Position numbers and translations under genes: made by a program. DNA of 34,855 nt from Jatrophihabitans sp. (GTDB taxonomy: Bacteria; Actinomycetota; Actinomycetes; Mycobacteriales; Jatrophihabitantaceae). The notes below the pieces were generated by a model. That model was not told the DNA's origin. It ran no database searches and saw only the letters and a program-made list of their open reading frames with translations. Location: the NCBI GenBank assembly GCA_025927835.1, contig JAICKR010000012.1, positions 1 to 34,855 of the forward strand, read 5' to 3'. Positions 22,055 to 31,919 of this stretch are shown one piece after another. Every line of letters begins with the position of its first letter. Positions within the stretch are counted from its first letter, which is position 1.

Positions 22055-23940
22055 CGCAGCGCCGTCAGCTGCCGCCGCCGTACCGGCAGGCTGCGCGGCG
22101 CGAGCCCGCACGCCGGCAGCCGGCCCGGCCGCCCACGCGCCGCCCGGTGCAGCGCCGCCGGGCCCGCGCGCTCAAGCTCGGCAAGCTCGACGGCCGGCTG
22201 CGCTGGGGTCTGGCGAGCGTCGTCGTCCTGTTGGTCGTGCTCGGCGGGCGGCTGATCCAACTGCAGGGCGTCGACCGCAGCCACCTCGCCGAGCAGGCGG
22301 CGGCGCAGCGGGTCTACACGGTGACGCTGCACGCGCTACGCGGTTCGATCGTCGACCGCAACGGCACGGTGCTCGCCTACACCTCCGATGCGCAGGACAT
22401 CACCGCCGACCCGAAGCAGGTGCCGGCCGCGCAGCGCGCGCACTACGCGTCGGTGCTCGCGCCGCTGCTGCACGTTCCTGTTGCCACGCTCGTCGCCGAC
22501 CTCGCCAAGCGCGGTCAGTACGCACTGCTGGCGACGGCGCTCGCACCGAACGCCGCGCAGCGGGTGCTCGACCTGGGCCTGCCGGGCATCTACACGCAGG
22601 CCACCACGCAGCGCCAGTACCCGGGCCAGACGACGGCCGCGAACGTGATCGGCACCGTCCACTCGGACGGCACCGGCGCCGCGGGCATCGAGTCGCAGTT
22701 CAACTCCCTGCTCGCCGGTCACAACGGCGAGATGACCTACTCGGTCGACAACCTCGGCGATGTCAATCCGAGCAGCCGCACCACGACGACGCCGGCGCAG
22801 AACGGCGCGACCGTCCGGCTCACGATCGACCAGAGTCTGCAGTTCATCGCGCAGCACTACCTCGACTCGGTCCTCGGCCCGTCCGGCGCGCGCGGTGCGC
22901 AGATGGCGATACTCGACGCGCACAACGGGCAGGTGCTCGCGTTGGCCTCGTCGGGCACGTTCAACGCGGCCGACCCGAACACGATCGACCCGTACGTCCC
23001 GATCAACCCTCCGGTCATGTCGGCGTTCGAGCCGGGTTCGGTGCAGAAGTCGATCACCTTCGCGGCCGCGTTGCAGCAGCGGGTGATCACCCCGCGCAGC
23101 GTGATCACGGTGCCCGACACGATCCACATGGGCGGCGTGAACATCAGCGACGCCTGGTACCACCCGACCGGGCCCTTCACCGCGACCGGCGTCCTCGCCG
23201 AGTCGTCGAACGTCGGCACGCTCAAGATCGCGCAGCGGCTCGGTCCGGCCACCTGGTACCGCTACGAGAAGCTGTTCGGCGTCGGGACGAAGACGGGTAT
23301 CGAGCTGCCCGCCGAGAGCAGCGGCTACGTCCCGCCGCTCAAGGACTGGTCCGAGTCGACGTTCGCCAACCTGCCCTTCGGCCAGGGCGAGAGCATGACC
23401 GTGCTACAACTCGCCTCGATCTACCAGACCATCGCCAACAACGGCGTGCGGGTTCCGCCACGGATCGTGCAGTCGATCACGAAGGCCGACGGCGCGCAGA
23501 CGGTCACCAAGCAGCCGCACGGCATCCGGGTCGTGACGCCGCGGACGGCCCAGACGCTGCGCACGATGCTCGAGTCGGTCACCCAGCTCGGCGGCACCGG
23601 CTGGCGCGCCGCGATCCCCGGCTACCGGGTGGCCGGCAAGACGGGTACCGCGCAGCAGCCCGACCCGAACCACGGCGGCAGGTACTCGGACTGGATGAAC
23701 TGGGACACGTTCGCCGGCATGGTGCCCGCCGACGACCCGCAGTTCGTGGTGGCGATCATGGTCGACAACCCGGCGCACGGGCTCGAGGGCGGCGACGTCG
23801 CGGCGCCGCTGTTCCACCAGATCGCGAGCTACGAAGTGCAGCACGCGCACATCCCGCCGACCGGCTCGCTCTCGAAGCACGTGCCGCTGCAGGTGTGCGG
23901 CAATCTGGACCGGCGCTACCTGCCCGCTAACGTCTGTTGA
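22051..23940 (+). CDS. ftsI: Septal peptidoglycan transpeptidase FtsI (PBP3, class B PBP)
   Basis: A 629-residue class B penicillin-binding protein crosslinking septal peptidoglycan. It has an Arg/Pro-rich cytoplasmic tail of about 48 residues and one transmembrane helix (about 50-68). The pedestal domain carries RGSIVDRNGTVLA. The transpeptidase domain has the active serine S330 in S330-V-Q-K333, the S385-S-N387 motif and K530-T-G532. PFGQGESMTVLQLA and the variable-length C-terminus with PLQVCGNLDRRYLPANVC are also seen. Partners are FtsW, FtsQ and the FtsL-like protein encoded nearby. ATG 22051 overlaps the ftsL stop as ATGA. The next gene follows after an 81-bp gap. It is the expected target of beta-lactams. 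Confidence 0.96.
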   Translation: MTQRRQLPPPYRQAARREPARRQPARPPTRRPVQRRRARALKLGKLDGRLRWGLASVVVLLVVLGGRLIQLQGVDRSHLAEQAAAQRVYTVTLHALRGSIVDRNGTVLAYTSDAQDITADPKQVPAAQRAHYASVLAPLLHVPVATLVADLAKRGQYALLATALAPNAAQRVLDLGLPGIYTQATTQRQYPGQTTAANVIGTVHSDGTGAAGIESQFNSLLAGHNGEMTYSVDNLGDVNPSSRTTTTPAQNGATVRLTIDQSLQFIAQHYLDSVLGPSGARGAQMAILDAHNGQVLALASSGTFNAADPNTIDPYVPINPPVMSAFEPGSVQKSITFAAALQQRVITPRSVITVPDTIHMGGVNISDAWYHPTGPFTATGVLAESSNVGTLKIAQRLGPATWYRYEKLFGVGTKTGIELPAESSGYVPPLKDWSESTFANLPFGQGESMTVLQLASIYQTIANNGVRVPPRIVQSITKADGAQTVTKQPHGIRVVTPRTAQTLRTMLESVTQLGGTGWRAAIPGYRVAGKTGTAQQPDPNHGGRYSDWMNWDTFAGMVPADDPQFVVAIMVDNPAHGLEGGDVAAPLFHQIASYEVQHAHIPPTGSLSKHVPLQVCGNLDRRYLPANVC

Positions 23941-24021
23941 CGCGAGTGAGCATCGAAACGCCGCTTGCGGCCTGAGCAGCGGAGCGAGCCCGCGACGAGC
24001 GCATGCGCGAGGAGCAGTGAA
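23941..24021. other. Spacer between ftsI and murE with palindromic and purine-rich repeats
   Basis: The gap holds GCCGC-TT-GCGGC (23960-23971), a short hairpin, a perfect 10-bp palindrome GCGCATGCGC (23999-24008), and several GAGCGAG/GAGGAG-like units. It is one of only three real breaks in the coupled cluster. No promoter is recognised. Confidence 0.4.
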
Positions 24022-25527
24022 TTGGGAGTGGTTCCGCGGCCGTCCAGGGTTTCGCCGGTCGCGCTCCGGCGGCTCGCGGACGGGCGTGGCGACCTGCGCG
24101 GCCCGGACGTCGCGGTCACCGGCATCACCGCGTCGAGTGGCGAGGTCCGCCCCGGTGATCTCTTCGCCGGGCTGCCCGGTCGCACCGCGCACGGTGCGTC
24201 GTTCGCACCACAGGCGGTCGCGGCGGGCGCGGTAGCCGTCGTCACCGACGCGGCCGGCGCCGCCGCGGTGCCCGACGCGGTGCCGGTGCTGCTGGTGCCC
24301 GACGTCCGCGGGAGCCTGGGGTCGCTGTCCGCAGACGTCTACGGCCGGCCGAGCGGCTCGCTCGCGGTGCTCGGCGTGACCGGGACGAGCGGCAAGACCA
24401 CGACCACGTTCCTGCTGCGGGCCGGTTTGCAGGCGGCCGGGCGGGTGCCGGGCTTGATCGGGACGGTCGCCACGATGATCGGCGACGAGGAGATCAAGAC
24501 CGGGTTCACGACGCCCGAGGCACCCGACGTGCAGGCGCTGCTCGCGGTGATGCACGAACGCGGCGTCACCGACGTCGCGATGGAGGTGTCCAGTCACGCG
24601 CTCGCGATGGGCCGCGCCGACGCCGTCGAGTTCGCGGTCGCGGCGTTCACGAACCTGTCGGAGGATCATCTCGACTTCCACGCCGATATGGAGGACTACT
24701 TCGCCACGAAGGCGTCGCTGTTCACCACCGGCCGCTGCCGCAGCTCGGTCGTCGTCGTCGACGACGCCTGGGGGGTTCGGCTCACCCAGCTCGTCGAGGG
24801 GCCGCTGGCCACGGTCACCACGGTGGGTGAGCGTCGCGCGAGCTGGGAGGCGGTCGAGATCGCCGACCGGCCCGACGGCAGCACAACCTTCCGCGCGCTC
24901 GGGCCCGGCCTCGAGTTCGACGCCGGCTGTGCGGTACCCGGCCGGTACAACGTCGCGAACGCGCTGCTCGCCCTGGCGATGCTGCACGAGGCAGGCGTGG
25001 ACGCGGCGGCGGTCGCACCGGCGATCGCACGCGCGTCGGTGCCCGGCCGGATGGAACGGGTCGACGCCGGTCAGCCGTTCCTCGCCGTCGTCGACTACAG
25101 CCACAAGCCGGCCGCGGTCGAGGGCGCGCTGCGCGCCCTGCGCCCGCTGACCCGCGGCAGGTTGATCATCGTGCTCGGCAGCGGCGGGGATCGCGACCGC
25201 GGCAAGCGGCCACACATGGGCGAGTTCGCGGCCCGCGGTGCCGACCTGCTCATCGTCACCGACGACAACCCGCGCTCGGAGGATCCCGCGGCGATCAGGC
25301 GGGCGATGCTCGACGGGGCGCTAGCGGTGCCTCCGGGCCAGCGAGGCGAGGTGCGTGAGGTGGGCGAGCGCGCCGCCGCGATCGCGGCGGCCGTCGCCGC
25401 GGCCGGGCCGGGGGACACCGTCCTCGTCGCCGGCAAGGGGCACGAGACCGGCCAGGAGGTCGCCGGCGTGGTCCAGCCGTTCGACGACCGGGTCGTGTTG
25501 CGCGGTGCGCTCGAGGCGGCGCGATGA
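24022..25527 (+). CDS. murE: UDP-MurNAc-L-Ala-D-Glu:meso-diaminopimelate ligase
   Basis: A 501-residue cytoplasmic Mur ligase adding meso-DAP to UDP-MurNAc-dipeptide with ATP. The three-domain plan is clear: an N-terminal UDP-binding part (SSGEVRPGDLFAGLPG), a central ATPase with GVTGTSGKTTTT (K125), MEVSSHAL and TNLSEDHLDFH, and a C-terminal domain. D415-N-P-R418 is the signature of the meso-DAP enzyme; lysine-adding forms differ here. The start is not certain: TTG 24022 has GAGGAG (24009-24014) 7 nt upstream and fits best; GTG 24028 is possible, and TTG 23965 would add about 19 low-quality residues. Its stop overlaps murF as ATGA. Confidence 0.95.
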   Translation: MGVVPRPSRVSPVALRRLADGRGDLRGPDVAVTGITASSGEVRPGDLFAGLPGRTAHGASFAPQAVAAGAVAVVTDAAGAAAVPDAVPVLLVPDVRGSLGSLSADVYGRPSGSLAVLGVTGTSGKTTTTFLLRAGLQAAGRVPGLIGTVATMIGDEEIKTGFTTPEAPDVQALLAVMHERGVTDVAMEVSSHALAMGRADAVEFAVAAFTNLSEDHLDFHADMEDYFATKASLFTTGRCRSSVVVVDDAWGVRLTQLVEGPLATVTTVGERRASWEAVEIADRPDGSTTFRALGPGLEFDAGCAVPGRYNVANALLALAMLHEAGVDAAAVAPAIARASVPGRMERVDAGQPFLAVVDYSHKPAAVEGALRALRPLTRGRLIIVLGSGGDRDRGKRPHMGEFAARGADLLIVTDDNPRSEDPAAIRRAMLDGALAVPPGQRGEVREVGERAAAIAAAVAAAGPGDTVLVAGKGHETGQEVAGVVQPFDDRVVLRGALEAAR

Positions 25528-26948
25528 TCGACCTGACGCTCGGTGAGATCGCCGAGATCGTCGGCGGCGAGCTCAGCCACGCCGACCCGGACACGGTCGT
25601 CACCGGCAGCGTCGAGTTCGACTCACGCGCGGTGACCCAGGGCGGGCTGTTCCTCGCGTTGCCCGGCGAACGGGTCGACGGCCACGACTACGCCGCACAG
25701 GCGATCGCGGCCGGCGCGGTGGCCGGCATCGTCACCCGGCCGGTCGACGCGCCCTCGATCGCGGTCGGCGACGGGTTCCGCGCGCTCGCCGCCCTCGCCC
25801 ATGCGCTGCTGCAACGACTGCCCGATGTGACGGTCATCGGCATCACCGGCTCGTCCGGCAAGACGTCCACCAAGGACCTGCTCGCCCAGCTGCTCACCCG
25901 GCTCGGCCCGACCGTGGCCCCACCGGGCTCCTTCAACAACGAGCTCGGCCATCCGTACACGGTGCTGCGCGCCACCCCGCAGACGCGCTTCCTGATTCTC
26001 GAGACCAGCGCGCGCGGTATCGGGCATATCCGCTACCTCACCGAGATCGCCCCACCGCGGATCGGCGTGGTGCTCAACGTCGGCAGCGCGCATCTGGGCG
26101 AGTTCGGCTCGCGCGAGGCGATCGCGCAGGCGAAGGGCGAGCTCGTCGAGGGCCTGCCCGCCGACGGCCTCGCCGTCCTCAACGCCGACGACCCGCTCGT
26201 CGCGGCGATGGCCGCGCGCACCAGCGCCCGGGTGTCGCGCGTCGGCACCGTCGCGGACGCGGACGTACGTGCCGCGGACGTCGCGCTCGACGCGCTCGGC
26301 CGGCCCGCGTTCCGCCTCGTCGCACACGACGCGAGCGTGCCGGTGCAGTTGCGGTTGGTCGGCCGGCACCACGTCGGCAACGCCCTCGCCGCAGCCGCAG
26401 TCGCGCTCGAGTGCGGCATGGCGCTGCCGGACGTTGCCGCCGCGCTGGCCGGTGCGGAGCCGGTGAGCCGCTGGCGGATGGAGGTGACCGAGCGCGCCGA
26501 CGGCGTGACCGTCATCAACGACGCCTACAACGCCAACCCCGAATCGATGCGCGCCGCGCTCGAGGCGCTCGTCGCGGTGCACGCCGCGCACCGCGGCGGC
26601 GGCCGCGCCGTCGCGGTGCTCGGCGAGATGGCCGAACTCGGCGATGACGCACCTGCGGCCCACGAGCAGCTCGGCCGGCTGACCGTCCAGCTCGGCGTCA
26701 CGCACCTCGTCGCGGTCGGCGAGGCAGCCCGGCCGATCCACGACGGAGCAGTTCTGGAAGGCTCGGGGGCTGGCGAGTCGAGCTGGGTGCCCGATGCGGA
26801 CGCGGCGATCGACCTGCTGCGCAGTGAACTGCGACCGCAGGACGTCGTCCTCGTCAAGGCCTCGCGCGCGGCGCGCCTGGAGCGGGTCGCACTCGCGATC
26901 GCAGACGACACGGCACAGCCGGAAGCGGACGGAGGACGCGGCGCATGA
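25524..26948 (+). CDS. murF: UDP-MurNAc-tripeptide:D-alanyl-D-alanine ligase
   Basis: A 474-residue Mur ligase that adds D-Ala-D-Ala, finishing the cytoplasmic UDP-MurNAc-pentapeptide. The N-terminal part shows [24 protein letters not shown]. The ATPase loop is [15 protein letters not shown] (K113), followed by [13 protein letters not shown] and the [23 protein letters not shown] stretch that holds the metal-binding His and carbamylated Lys positions. The C-terminal domain has [17 protein letters not shown] and [11 protein letters not shown]. It overlaps murE by 4 nt. Its stop is part of an ATGA that begins a 20-codon ORF leading to mraY. Confidence 0.96.
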   Translation: MIDLTLGEIAEIVGGELSHADPDTVVTGSVEFDSRAVTQGGLFLALPGERVDGHDYAAQAIAAGAVAGIVTRPVDAPSIAVGDGFRALAALAHALLQRLPDVTVIGITGSSGKTSTKDLLAQLLTRLGPTVAPPGSFNNELGHPYTVLRATPQTRFLILETSARGIGHIRYLTEIAPPRIGVVLNVGSAHLGEFGSREAIAQAKGELVEGLPADGLAVLNADDPLVAAMAARTSARVSRVGTVADADVRAADVALDALGRPAFRLVAHDASVPVQLRLVGRHHVGNALAAAAVALECGMALPDVAAALAGAEPVSRWRMEVTERADGVTVINDAYNANPESMRAALEALVAVHAAHRGGGRAVAVLGEMAELGDDAPAAHEQLGRLTVQLGVTHLVAVGEAARPIHDGAVLEGSGAGESSWVPDADAAIDLLRSELRPQDVVLVKASRAARLERVALAIADDTAQPEADGGRGA

Positions 26949-27007
26949 CCACCCCACCGAATCGCTTCGCAAAGAGCGCTGCACGATTCGGCAGGGAACC
27001 CGGATGA
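26945..27007 (+). CDS. 20-codon ORF bridging murF and mraY
   Basis: ATG 26945 lies in the murF stop (ATGA) and reads [20 protein letters not shown] to a TGA at 27005-27007 that overlaps the mraY ATG 27004, again as ATGA. Thus ribosomes ending murF could translate it and restart at mraY without leaving the mRNA. The peptide is basic, with no similarity I recognise. It is probably a coupling device and not a functional protein. It could also be chance; AGGGA at about 26993-26997 might load mraY directly. Confidence 0.45.
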   Translation: MTTPPNRFAKSAARFGREPG

Positions 27008-28095
27008 AGACCATCCTCATCGCCGCCGTCTTCGCGCTGATGACCTCGATCCTGTGCACGCCGATGGTCGTCGTGTACTTCCGGCGGCGCGGCTTCGGCC
27101 AGGAGATCCGCATCGACGGCCCGCAGACGCACTTCGTGAAGCGCGGCACGCCGACCATGGGCGGCGTGGCGATCATCGGCTCGACGGTCGTGGGCTACGC
27201 GGTCGCGCACATCATCATCGCGCTGCGCGGCGGCGGCGGGCCGAACGCGTCAGGGCTGCTCCTGTTGTTCCTCATGATCGGTCTCGGCGCGGTCGGCTTC
27301 GTCGACGACATGATCAAGATCCGGCGGCAGCGCAGCCTCGGCCTGCGCGCCCGCGCAAAGTTCCTCGGCCAGCTGATCGTGTCGGTCGCGTTCGGGATCA
27401 TGGCGCTGCAGTACCCGAACAAGTTCGGGATCCATCCCGCGTCGAAGCATCTGTCCTACGTGCGCGACATCGGCGCGATCTCGATCGGCGCGGTCGGCTT
27501 CGTCATCCTCGGCTACCTGATCATCTCCGCGACGTCGAACGCGGTGAACCTCAGCGACGGCCTGGACGGGCTGGCGGCCGGCGCGGCCGCGATGGTGTTC
27601 GGCGCGTTCACGCTCATCGCGTTCCTGCAGTACCGCAACCCGTGCGAACCGACATTCCACACCGGCTGCTACCAGGTGCGCGACTCGCTGGACACAGCGC
27701 TCGTCGCAGCGTCCGCGCTGAGTGCCTGCTTCGGCTTCCTGTGGTGGAACGCGCCGCCCGCGCAGATCTTCATGGGCGACACCGGCTCGCTCGCGCTCGG
27801 CGGTCTGATGGCCGGACTGGCGATCATCACGCGCACCGAGTTGCTGCTGGTCGCGCTCGGCGGCCTGTTCGCCGCGATCACGCTGTCGTCGATCATGCAG
27901 ACCGGCTGGTTCAAGATCACCCGAATACGCACCGGCACCGGTAGACGTATCTTCCGCATGGCGCCGCTGCATCACCATTTCGAGCTCGCCGGCTGGGAGC
28001 AGGTCACGATCATCGTCCGCTTCTGGATCATGGGCGGGCTGGCGGTGGCGTTCGGGATGGGCCTGTTCTACGCGGACTTCATCACCAATGGCTGA
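27004..28095 (+). CDS. mraY: Phospho-MurNAc-pentapeptide transferase (lipid I synthase)
   Basis: A 363-residue polytopic membrane enzyme transferring phospho-MurNAc-pentapeptide to undecaprenyl phosphate. About ten transmembrane helices can be counted. The conserved cytoplasmic motifs are all present: [33 protein letters not shown] with the DD pair, [13 protein letters not shown], the [13 protein letters not shown] nucleotide loop and the PLHHHFE histidine cluster near the C-terminus. ATG 27004 starts the conserved [12 protein letters not shown] helix; a longer open frame upstream lies inside murF. It overlaps murD by 8 nt. Confidence 0.97.
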   Translation: MKTILIAAVFALMTSILCTPMVVVYFRRRGFGQEIRIDGPQTHFVKRGTPTMGGVAIIGSTVVGYAVAHIIIALRGGGGPNASGLLLLFLMIGLGAVGFVDDMIKIRRQRSLGLRARAKFLGQLIVSVAFGIMALQYPNKFGIHPASKHLSYVRDIGAISIGAVGFVILGYLIISATSNAVNLSDGLDGLAAGAAAMVFGAFTLIAFLQYRNPCEPTFHTGCYQVRDSLDTALVAASALSACFGFLWWNAPPAQIFMGDTGSLALGGLMAGLAIITRTELLLVALGGLFAAITLSSIMQTGWFKITRIRTGTGRRIFRMAPLHHHFELAGWEQVTIIVRFWIMGGLAVAFGMGLFYADFITNG

Positions 28096-29464
28096 CCTGC
28101 TGCCCGACCTGCGTGGCAGCACCGTGCTCGTGTGCGGCGCCCGCTTCGCCGGGCAGGCCGCCGCCCGCGCGTTGCTTGCCCGCGGGGCCAGGGTGGTGCT
28201 CACCGACAAGCAGCGTCCGGACGGCGCGGACGCGCTCGTCGCGGCCGGCGCCGTCTTCGCCGGAGAGCTCGAGGCGTTGCCTGACGGCGTCAGGCTCGTC
28301 GTCACGTCACCCGGTTGGCCACCGACACACCCGCTGTTCGCCGACGCCGCGCGGCGCGGCGTCGAGGTGCTGGGCGAGCTGGAGCTCGCCTGGCGGCTGC
28401 GCAGCCCGGACATGGAGGCCACGGAGTGGCTGGTGGTTACCGGCACCAACGGCAAGACGACGACGGTACGGATGCTCGAGTCGATGCTGCGCGCGGCCGG
28501 GCTGTCCACGCGCGCGGTCGGCAACGTCGGGGTGTCCGTGATCGATGCGGTGCTCGCCGACGACGTGGACGTGCTGGCGGTCGAGGCGTCGAGCTACCAG
28601 CTGTACTGGTCGTCGACGATCCGCCCGCGCGCCGGCGCCTTGCTCAACCTCGCGCCCGATCACCTCGACTGGCACGGCTCGATGGACGCGTACGAGCAGG
28701 CCAAGACGAAGGTGTGGGACGGCGAGATCGCGATCGGCAACCTGGACGACCCGCGCGTCGCCGAACTGCTGCGTGCGCGCGGCGCACCGTATGTCACCGG
28801 CTTCACACTTGGTGCTCCCGAGCCCGGCCAGTTCGGGGTGTACGACGGGTCGCTCGTGCGGCGCGGCTCCGCCGGCGAATACGAGCGGCTCGCGGCAGTC
28901 GACGACGTGCATCCCGCAGGCATGCACAACGTGGCGAACGCGCTCGCCGCGGCGGCACTCATGTGCGAGTTCGGGGCGCTCGACGCCGATGCCGTCCGTC
29001 GCGGGCTGCGCGAGTTCGTAGCCGACCCGCATCGCAACCAACTCGTGCACACGAGCGGCAACATCCAGTGGGTCGACGACAGCAAGGCGACGAACCCGCA
29101 CGCGGCGCGTGCATCGCTGCTGGCCTACCCGCGCGTCGTGTGGGTCGCCGGCGGCCAGCTCAAGGGTGTCGACGTCGCCGGACTGGTGGCCGAGGTCGCC
29201 AACCGGCTCGCCGGTGCCGTATTGCTGGGAGAGGACCGAGAGGCCGTCGCTGCGGCACTTGCGCGACACGCGCCGGATGTGCCCGTGATCATGGTCGACA
29301 GCCAGGACGATGGGGCCATGACCGAGGTGGTAGCCGCCGCGGCCGGGCTCGCGCGCCCGGGCGACACCGTGCTGCTCGCCCCGGCCGCCGCCTCGTACGA
29401 CATGTTCACCGGGTACGCAGCCCGCGGTGACGCGTTCGCGGCCGCTGCCCGGAGCCGCACGTGA
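28088..29464 (+). CDS. murD: UDP-MurNAc-L-alanine:D-glutamate ligase
   Basis: A 458-residue Mur ligase adding D-Glu. The N-terminal Rossmann-like part is [22 protein letters not shown], the ATP loop is [15 protein letters not shown] (K123), and the central domain has EASSYQLYW and [21 protein letters not shown]. The C-terminal domain carries [13 protein letters not shown] and the [15 protein letters not shown] motif that binds D-Glu, typical of MurD. The usual GGxDKG-type loop reads [10 protein letters not shown]. It overlaps mraY by 8 nt and ftsW by 4 nt (GTGA). Confidence 0.96.
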   Translation: MADLLPDLRGSTVLVCGARFAGQAAARALLARGARVVLTDKQRPDGADALVAAGAVFAGELEALPDGVRLVVTSPGWPPTHPLFADAARRGVEVLGELELAWRLRSPDMEATEWLVVTGTNGKTTTVRMLESMLRAAGLSTRAVGNVGVSVIDAVLADDVDVLAVEASSYQLYWSSTIRPRAGALLNLAPDHLDWHGSMDAYEQAKTKVWDGEIAIGNLDDPRVAELLRARGAPYVTGFTLGAPEPGQFGVYDGSLVRRGSAGEYERLAAVDDVHPAGMHNVANALAAAALMCEFGALDADAVRRGLREFVADPHRNQLVHTSGNIQWVDDSKATNPHAARASLLAYPRVVWVAGGQLKGVDVAGLVAEVANRLAGAVLLGEDREAVAAALARHAPDVPVIMVDSQDDGAMTEVVAAAAGLARPGDTVLLAPAAASYDMFTGYAARGDAFAAAARSRT

Positions 29465-30822
29465 CTGAGGTCGCGAAGAAGGTGCCGCCTGCGATTGCGC
29501 CGCGCCAGCCGCGCGCGCACGAGTTCCGGCTGTTCGCCTTCGATCACCTGCGGGTGCGGCTGCTGCAGCGCGACGAGCAGGTCACCCGTTTCACCGACCG
29601 TCCCTACGCGTCCGTGCAACTCATGCTGCTCACCGCGGTGGGGCTGCTCGGTTTCGGCGTGCTGATGGCGGTGTCGACGACGATCGCCGCTTCGCACGGC
29701 GTCACCGGCGCGGGCTCGGTGTGGGGACAGTCGATCAAGGAAGCTGAATTCATCGCGATCGGCCTGGTGCTGTTCTGGTTCGCGATGCGTCTCTCGCCGC
29801 GCGCGTTCCGCATACTCGCCTACCCGATCCTCGCGCTCGCGATCATCGCGCTGTTCGCCGTGCTGGTCCCCGGCATCGGAGTCTCCGTCTACGGCGCCCG
29901 ACGCTGGATCGACATCGGGCCGCTGCAGCTGCAGCCCTCGGAGCTCGCCAAGCTCGGCGTGCTCCTGTGGGGCGCCGACCTGCTGGCCCGCAAGCAGCAA
30001 CTCGGCACGCTGCGCCGCGCGCGGCACCTGTTCGTGCCGCTGCTGCCCGGTTTCGCCTTCGTCGCGTTGCTCGTGATGCTCGAGCCCGATCTCGGCACCA
30101 CCTGCTGCTTCATGCTGATCCTGCTCGGCCTGCTGTGGATGGTCGGCATGCCGATGCGCTACTTCGCCGTCGTGCTCGCGATGGTCGCCGGTGCGGTCAC
30201 GTTGCTGGCGATCGCGGCGCCGTACCGGTTGCAGCGGCTCACCTCGTTCATGGACCCGTTCAAGGACGCGAAAGGCAGCGGCTACCACACCGTCGAGGGT
30301 CTGTACGCGCTTGCGTCCGGCGGGGTGTTCGGCGTGGGGCTCGGGCAGGGCACCTCCAAGTACGGCTGGGTGCCGAACGCGAACTCCGACTACGTGTTCG
30401 CGATCATCGGCGAGGAACTCGGCATGATCGGCTGCCTCGCCGTGCTCGGACTGTTCGGGTTGTTCGCCTATGTCGGGCTGCGCATCGTGCGGCGCAGCGC
30501 CGACCCGTTCGTGCGGCTCACCGCGGGCGGCGCCACGATCTGGCTGTGCGGCCAGGCAGTGATCAACATCGGCTACGTGACCGGCATGCTGCCGGTCACC
30601 GGCATCCCGCTGCCGCTGATCTCGGCCGGCGGCACGTCGCTGCTGGTCACGATGTTCGTCATCGGCATGCTCGTCTCCTTCGCACGGCACGAGTCGGCGG
30701 CCGTCACCGCTGCACGGCGTGCCGAACGCCGCGGCCGGCGTTCCCGCGTGGAGCGTTGGCTGCGTATCCCGGTACCGTCCGCCTACGTGCCACCGAAGCG
30801 CCGTCGACAACCGCGGCGATGA
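29461..30822 (+). CDS. ftsW: Septal peptidoglycan glycosyltransferase FtsW (SEDS)
   Basis: A 453-residue SEDS-family polymerase that assembles lipid II into glycan strands at the septum together with FtsI. About 55 basic cytoplasmic residues precede ten predicted membrane helices. SEDS motifs are YGARRWIDIGPLQLQPSELAKLG, LLVMLEPDLGT (with the Asp of the catalytic region), GSGYHTVEGLYALASGG, PNANSDYVFAIIGEELGMIG and TGIPLPLISAGGTSLL. The cytoplasmic tail is Arg-rich. GTG 29461 overlaps the murD stop, and its own stop overlaps murG as ATGA. Placement between murD and murG is typical of FtsW, as opposed to RodA. Confidence 0.96.
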   Translation: MTEVAKKVPPAIAPRQPRAHEFRLFAFDHLRVRLLQRDEQVTRFTDRPYASVQLMLLTAVGLLGFGVLMAVSTTIAASHGVTGAGSVWGQSIKEAEFIAIGLVLFWFAMRLSPRAFRILAYPILALAIIALFAVLVPGIGVSVYGARRWIDIGPLQLQPSELAKLGVLLWGADLLARKQQLGTLRRARHLFVPLLPGFAFVALLVMLEPDLGTTCCFMLILLGLLWMVGMPMRYFAVVLAMVAGAVTLLAIAAPYRLQRLTSFMDPFKDAKGSGYHTVEGLYALASGGVFGVGLGQGTSKYGWVPNANSDYVFAIIGEELGMIGCLAVLGLFGLFAYVGLRIVRRSADPFVRLTAGGATIWLCGQAVINIGYVTGMLPVTGIPLPLISAGGTSLLVTMFVIGMLVSFARHESAAVTAARRAERRGRRSRVERWLRIPVPSAYVPPKRRRQPRR

Positions 30823-31919
30823 GCGGTCCGCGCATCGTGGTCGCCGGCGGGCACTCAGCGGGTCACATCGAGCCGACGATGAACTTCGCCGACGCCGTGC
30901 GCCGCCTCGACCCAAGCGCCGAGATCACCGCGCTGGGCACCGTGCGCGGACTGGACACCACCCTGATCCCGGCGCGCGGCTACCCGCTCGAGCTCATCCC
31001 GCCGGTGCCACTGCAGCGCAAGGTCAATCGCGCCCTGTTCGCCACGCCGGCGCGGCTGCGCGACTCGGTACGCGCCGCGGGCGAGGTGCTCGACCGGGTG
31101 CGGGCCGAGGTCGTCGTCGGCTTCGGCGGCTACGTGGCGATGCCCGCCTACCTTGCAGCGCGCCGGCGCGACCTGCCGATCGTGGTGCACGAGGCCAACG
31201 CCCGTCCCGGTGTCGCGAACCGGGCCGCCGCGCGGATGACGACGCACGTGTTCACCGCGTCGGCCGCGGTGCGGCTCGCGCACGCGACCGCGATCGGCAT
31301 CCCGCTGCGCCCGGCGATCGCCGAGCTCGATCGGGTCGCGCTGCGTGCCGAGGCCCGGCGCCGCTTCGGCCTCGACGCGAACGGCCCGGTGTTGATGGTC
31401 ACCGGCGGTTCGCAGGGCGCACGGGCGATCAACTGGGCGGTCTCCGGCGCGGCCGGCGCGCTGCGTGGAGCCGGCATCCAGGTCCTGCACATCACCGGCC
31501 CGGACAACGTCGTCGACGTCGCGCCGGGCACGCCGCCCTACGTCGCGGTGCCCTTCGTGGACGAGATGCAGTACGCGTACGCGGCCGCCGACTTCGTCGT
31601 GTGCCGGTCCGGCGCGATGACCTGCGCGGAACTCAGCGCGGTCGGGCTCCCCGCCGTCTACGTGCCGCTGCCGCTGCGCGGTGGCGAGCAGCGGCTCAAC
31701 GCGGAACCGATCGCCGCGGCCGGCGGTGCACTGATCGTCGACAACGACGCGTTCACCCCGGAATGGGTTGGCGCGAACCTCGTCCCGCTGCTCGTCGATC
31801 CCGACCGCGTCGCGACCATGTCGGCGGCGGCGCACCGCGCCGGCGCGCGCGACGCCGACGTCGTACTCGCCCGGCACGTCCTCACGGTCGTGGCCGAACA
31901 CCGGCAGTTGCGAAAATGA
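30819..31919 (+). CDS. murG: UDP-GlcNAc:lipid I N-acetylglucosaminyltransferase (lipid II synthase)
   Basis: A 366-residue GT28-family enzyme on the inner face of the membrane that adds GlcNAc to lipid I. The N-terminal glycine loop is AGGHSAGHIEPTMNFADA, a variant of the more common GGGTAGH. VVGFGGYVAMPAYLAA and VHEANARPGVANR follow. The C-terminal UDP-GlcNAc site has TGGSQGARAIN, VPFVDEMQYAYAAADFVVCRSGAMTCAEL, and PLRGGEQRLNAEPI. The start ATG 30819 overlaps the ftsW stop, and the stop overlaps murC, both as ATGA. Length and motifs agree with an active enzyme. Confidence 0.96.
   Translation: MSGPRIVVAGGHSAGHIEPTMNFADAVRRLDPSAEITALGTVRGLDTTLIPARGYPLELIPPVPLQRKVNRALFATPARLRDSVRAAGEVLDRVRAEVVVGFGGYVAMPAYLAARRRDLPIVVHEANARPGVANRAAARMTTHVFTASAAVRLAHATAIGIPLRPAIAELDRVALRAEARRRFGLDANGPVLMVTGGSQGARAINWAVSGAAGALRGAGIQVLHITGPDNVVDVAPGTPPYVAVPFVDEMQYAYAAADFVVCRSGAMTCAELSAVGLPAVYVPLPLRGGEQRLNAEPIAAAGGALIVDNDAFTPEWVGANLVPLLVDPDRVATMSAAAHRAGARDADVVLARHVLTVVAEHRQLRK

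Noticed and set aside
30825-30860. Unusual GGHSAGH glycine loop in MurG as a sign of inactivation
   Set aside because: The loop length, the second Gly-His pair and all C-terminal UDP-GlcNAc motifs are kept, so it is a tolerated variant.
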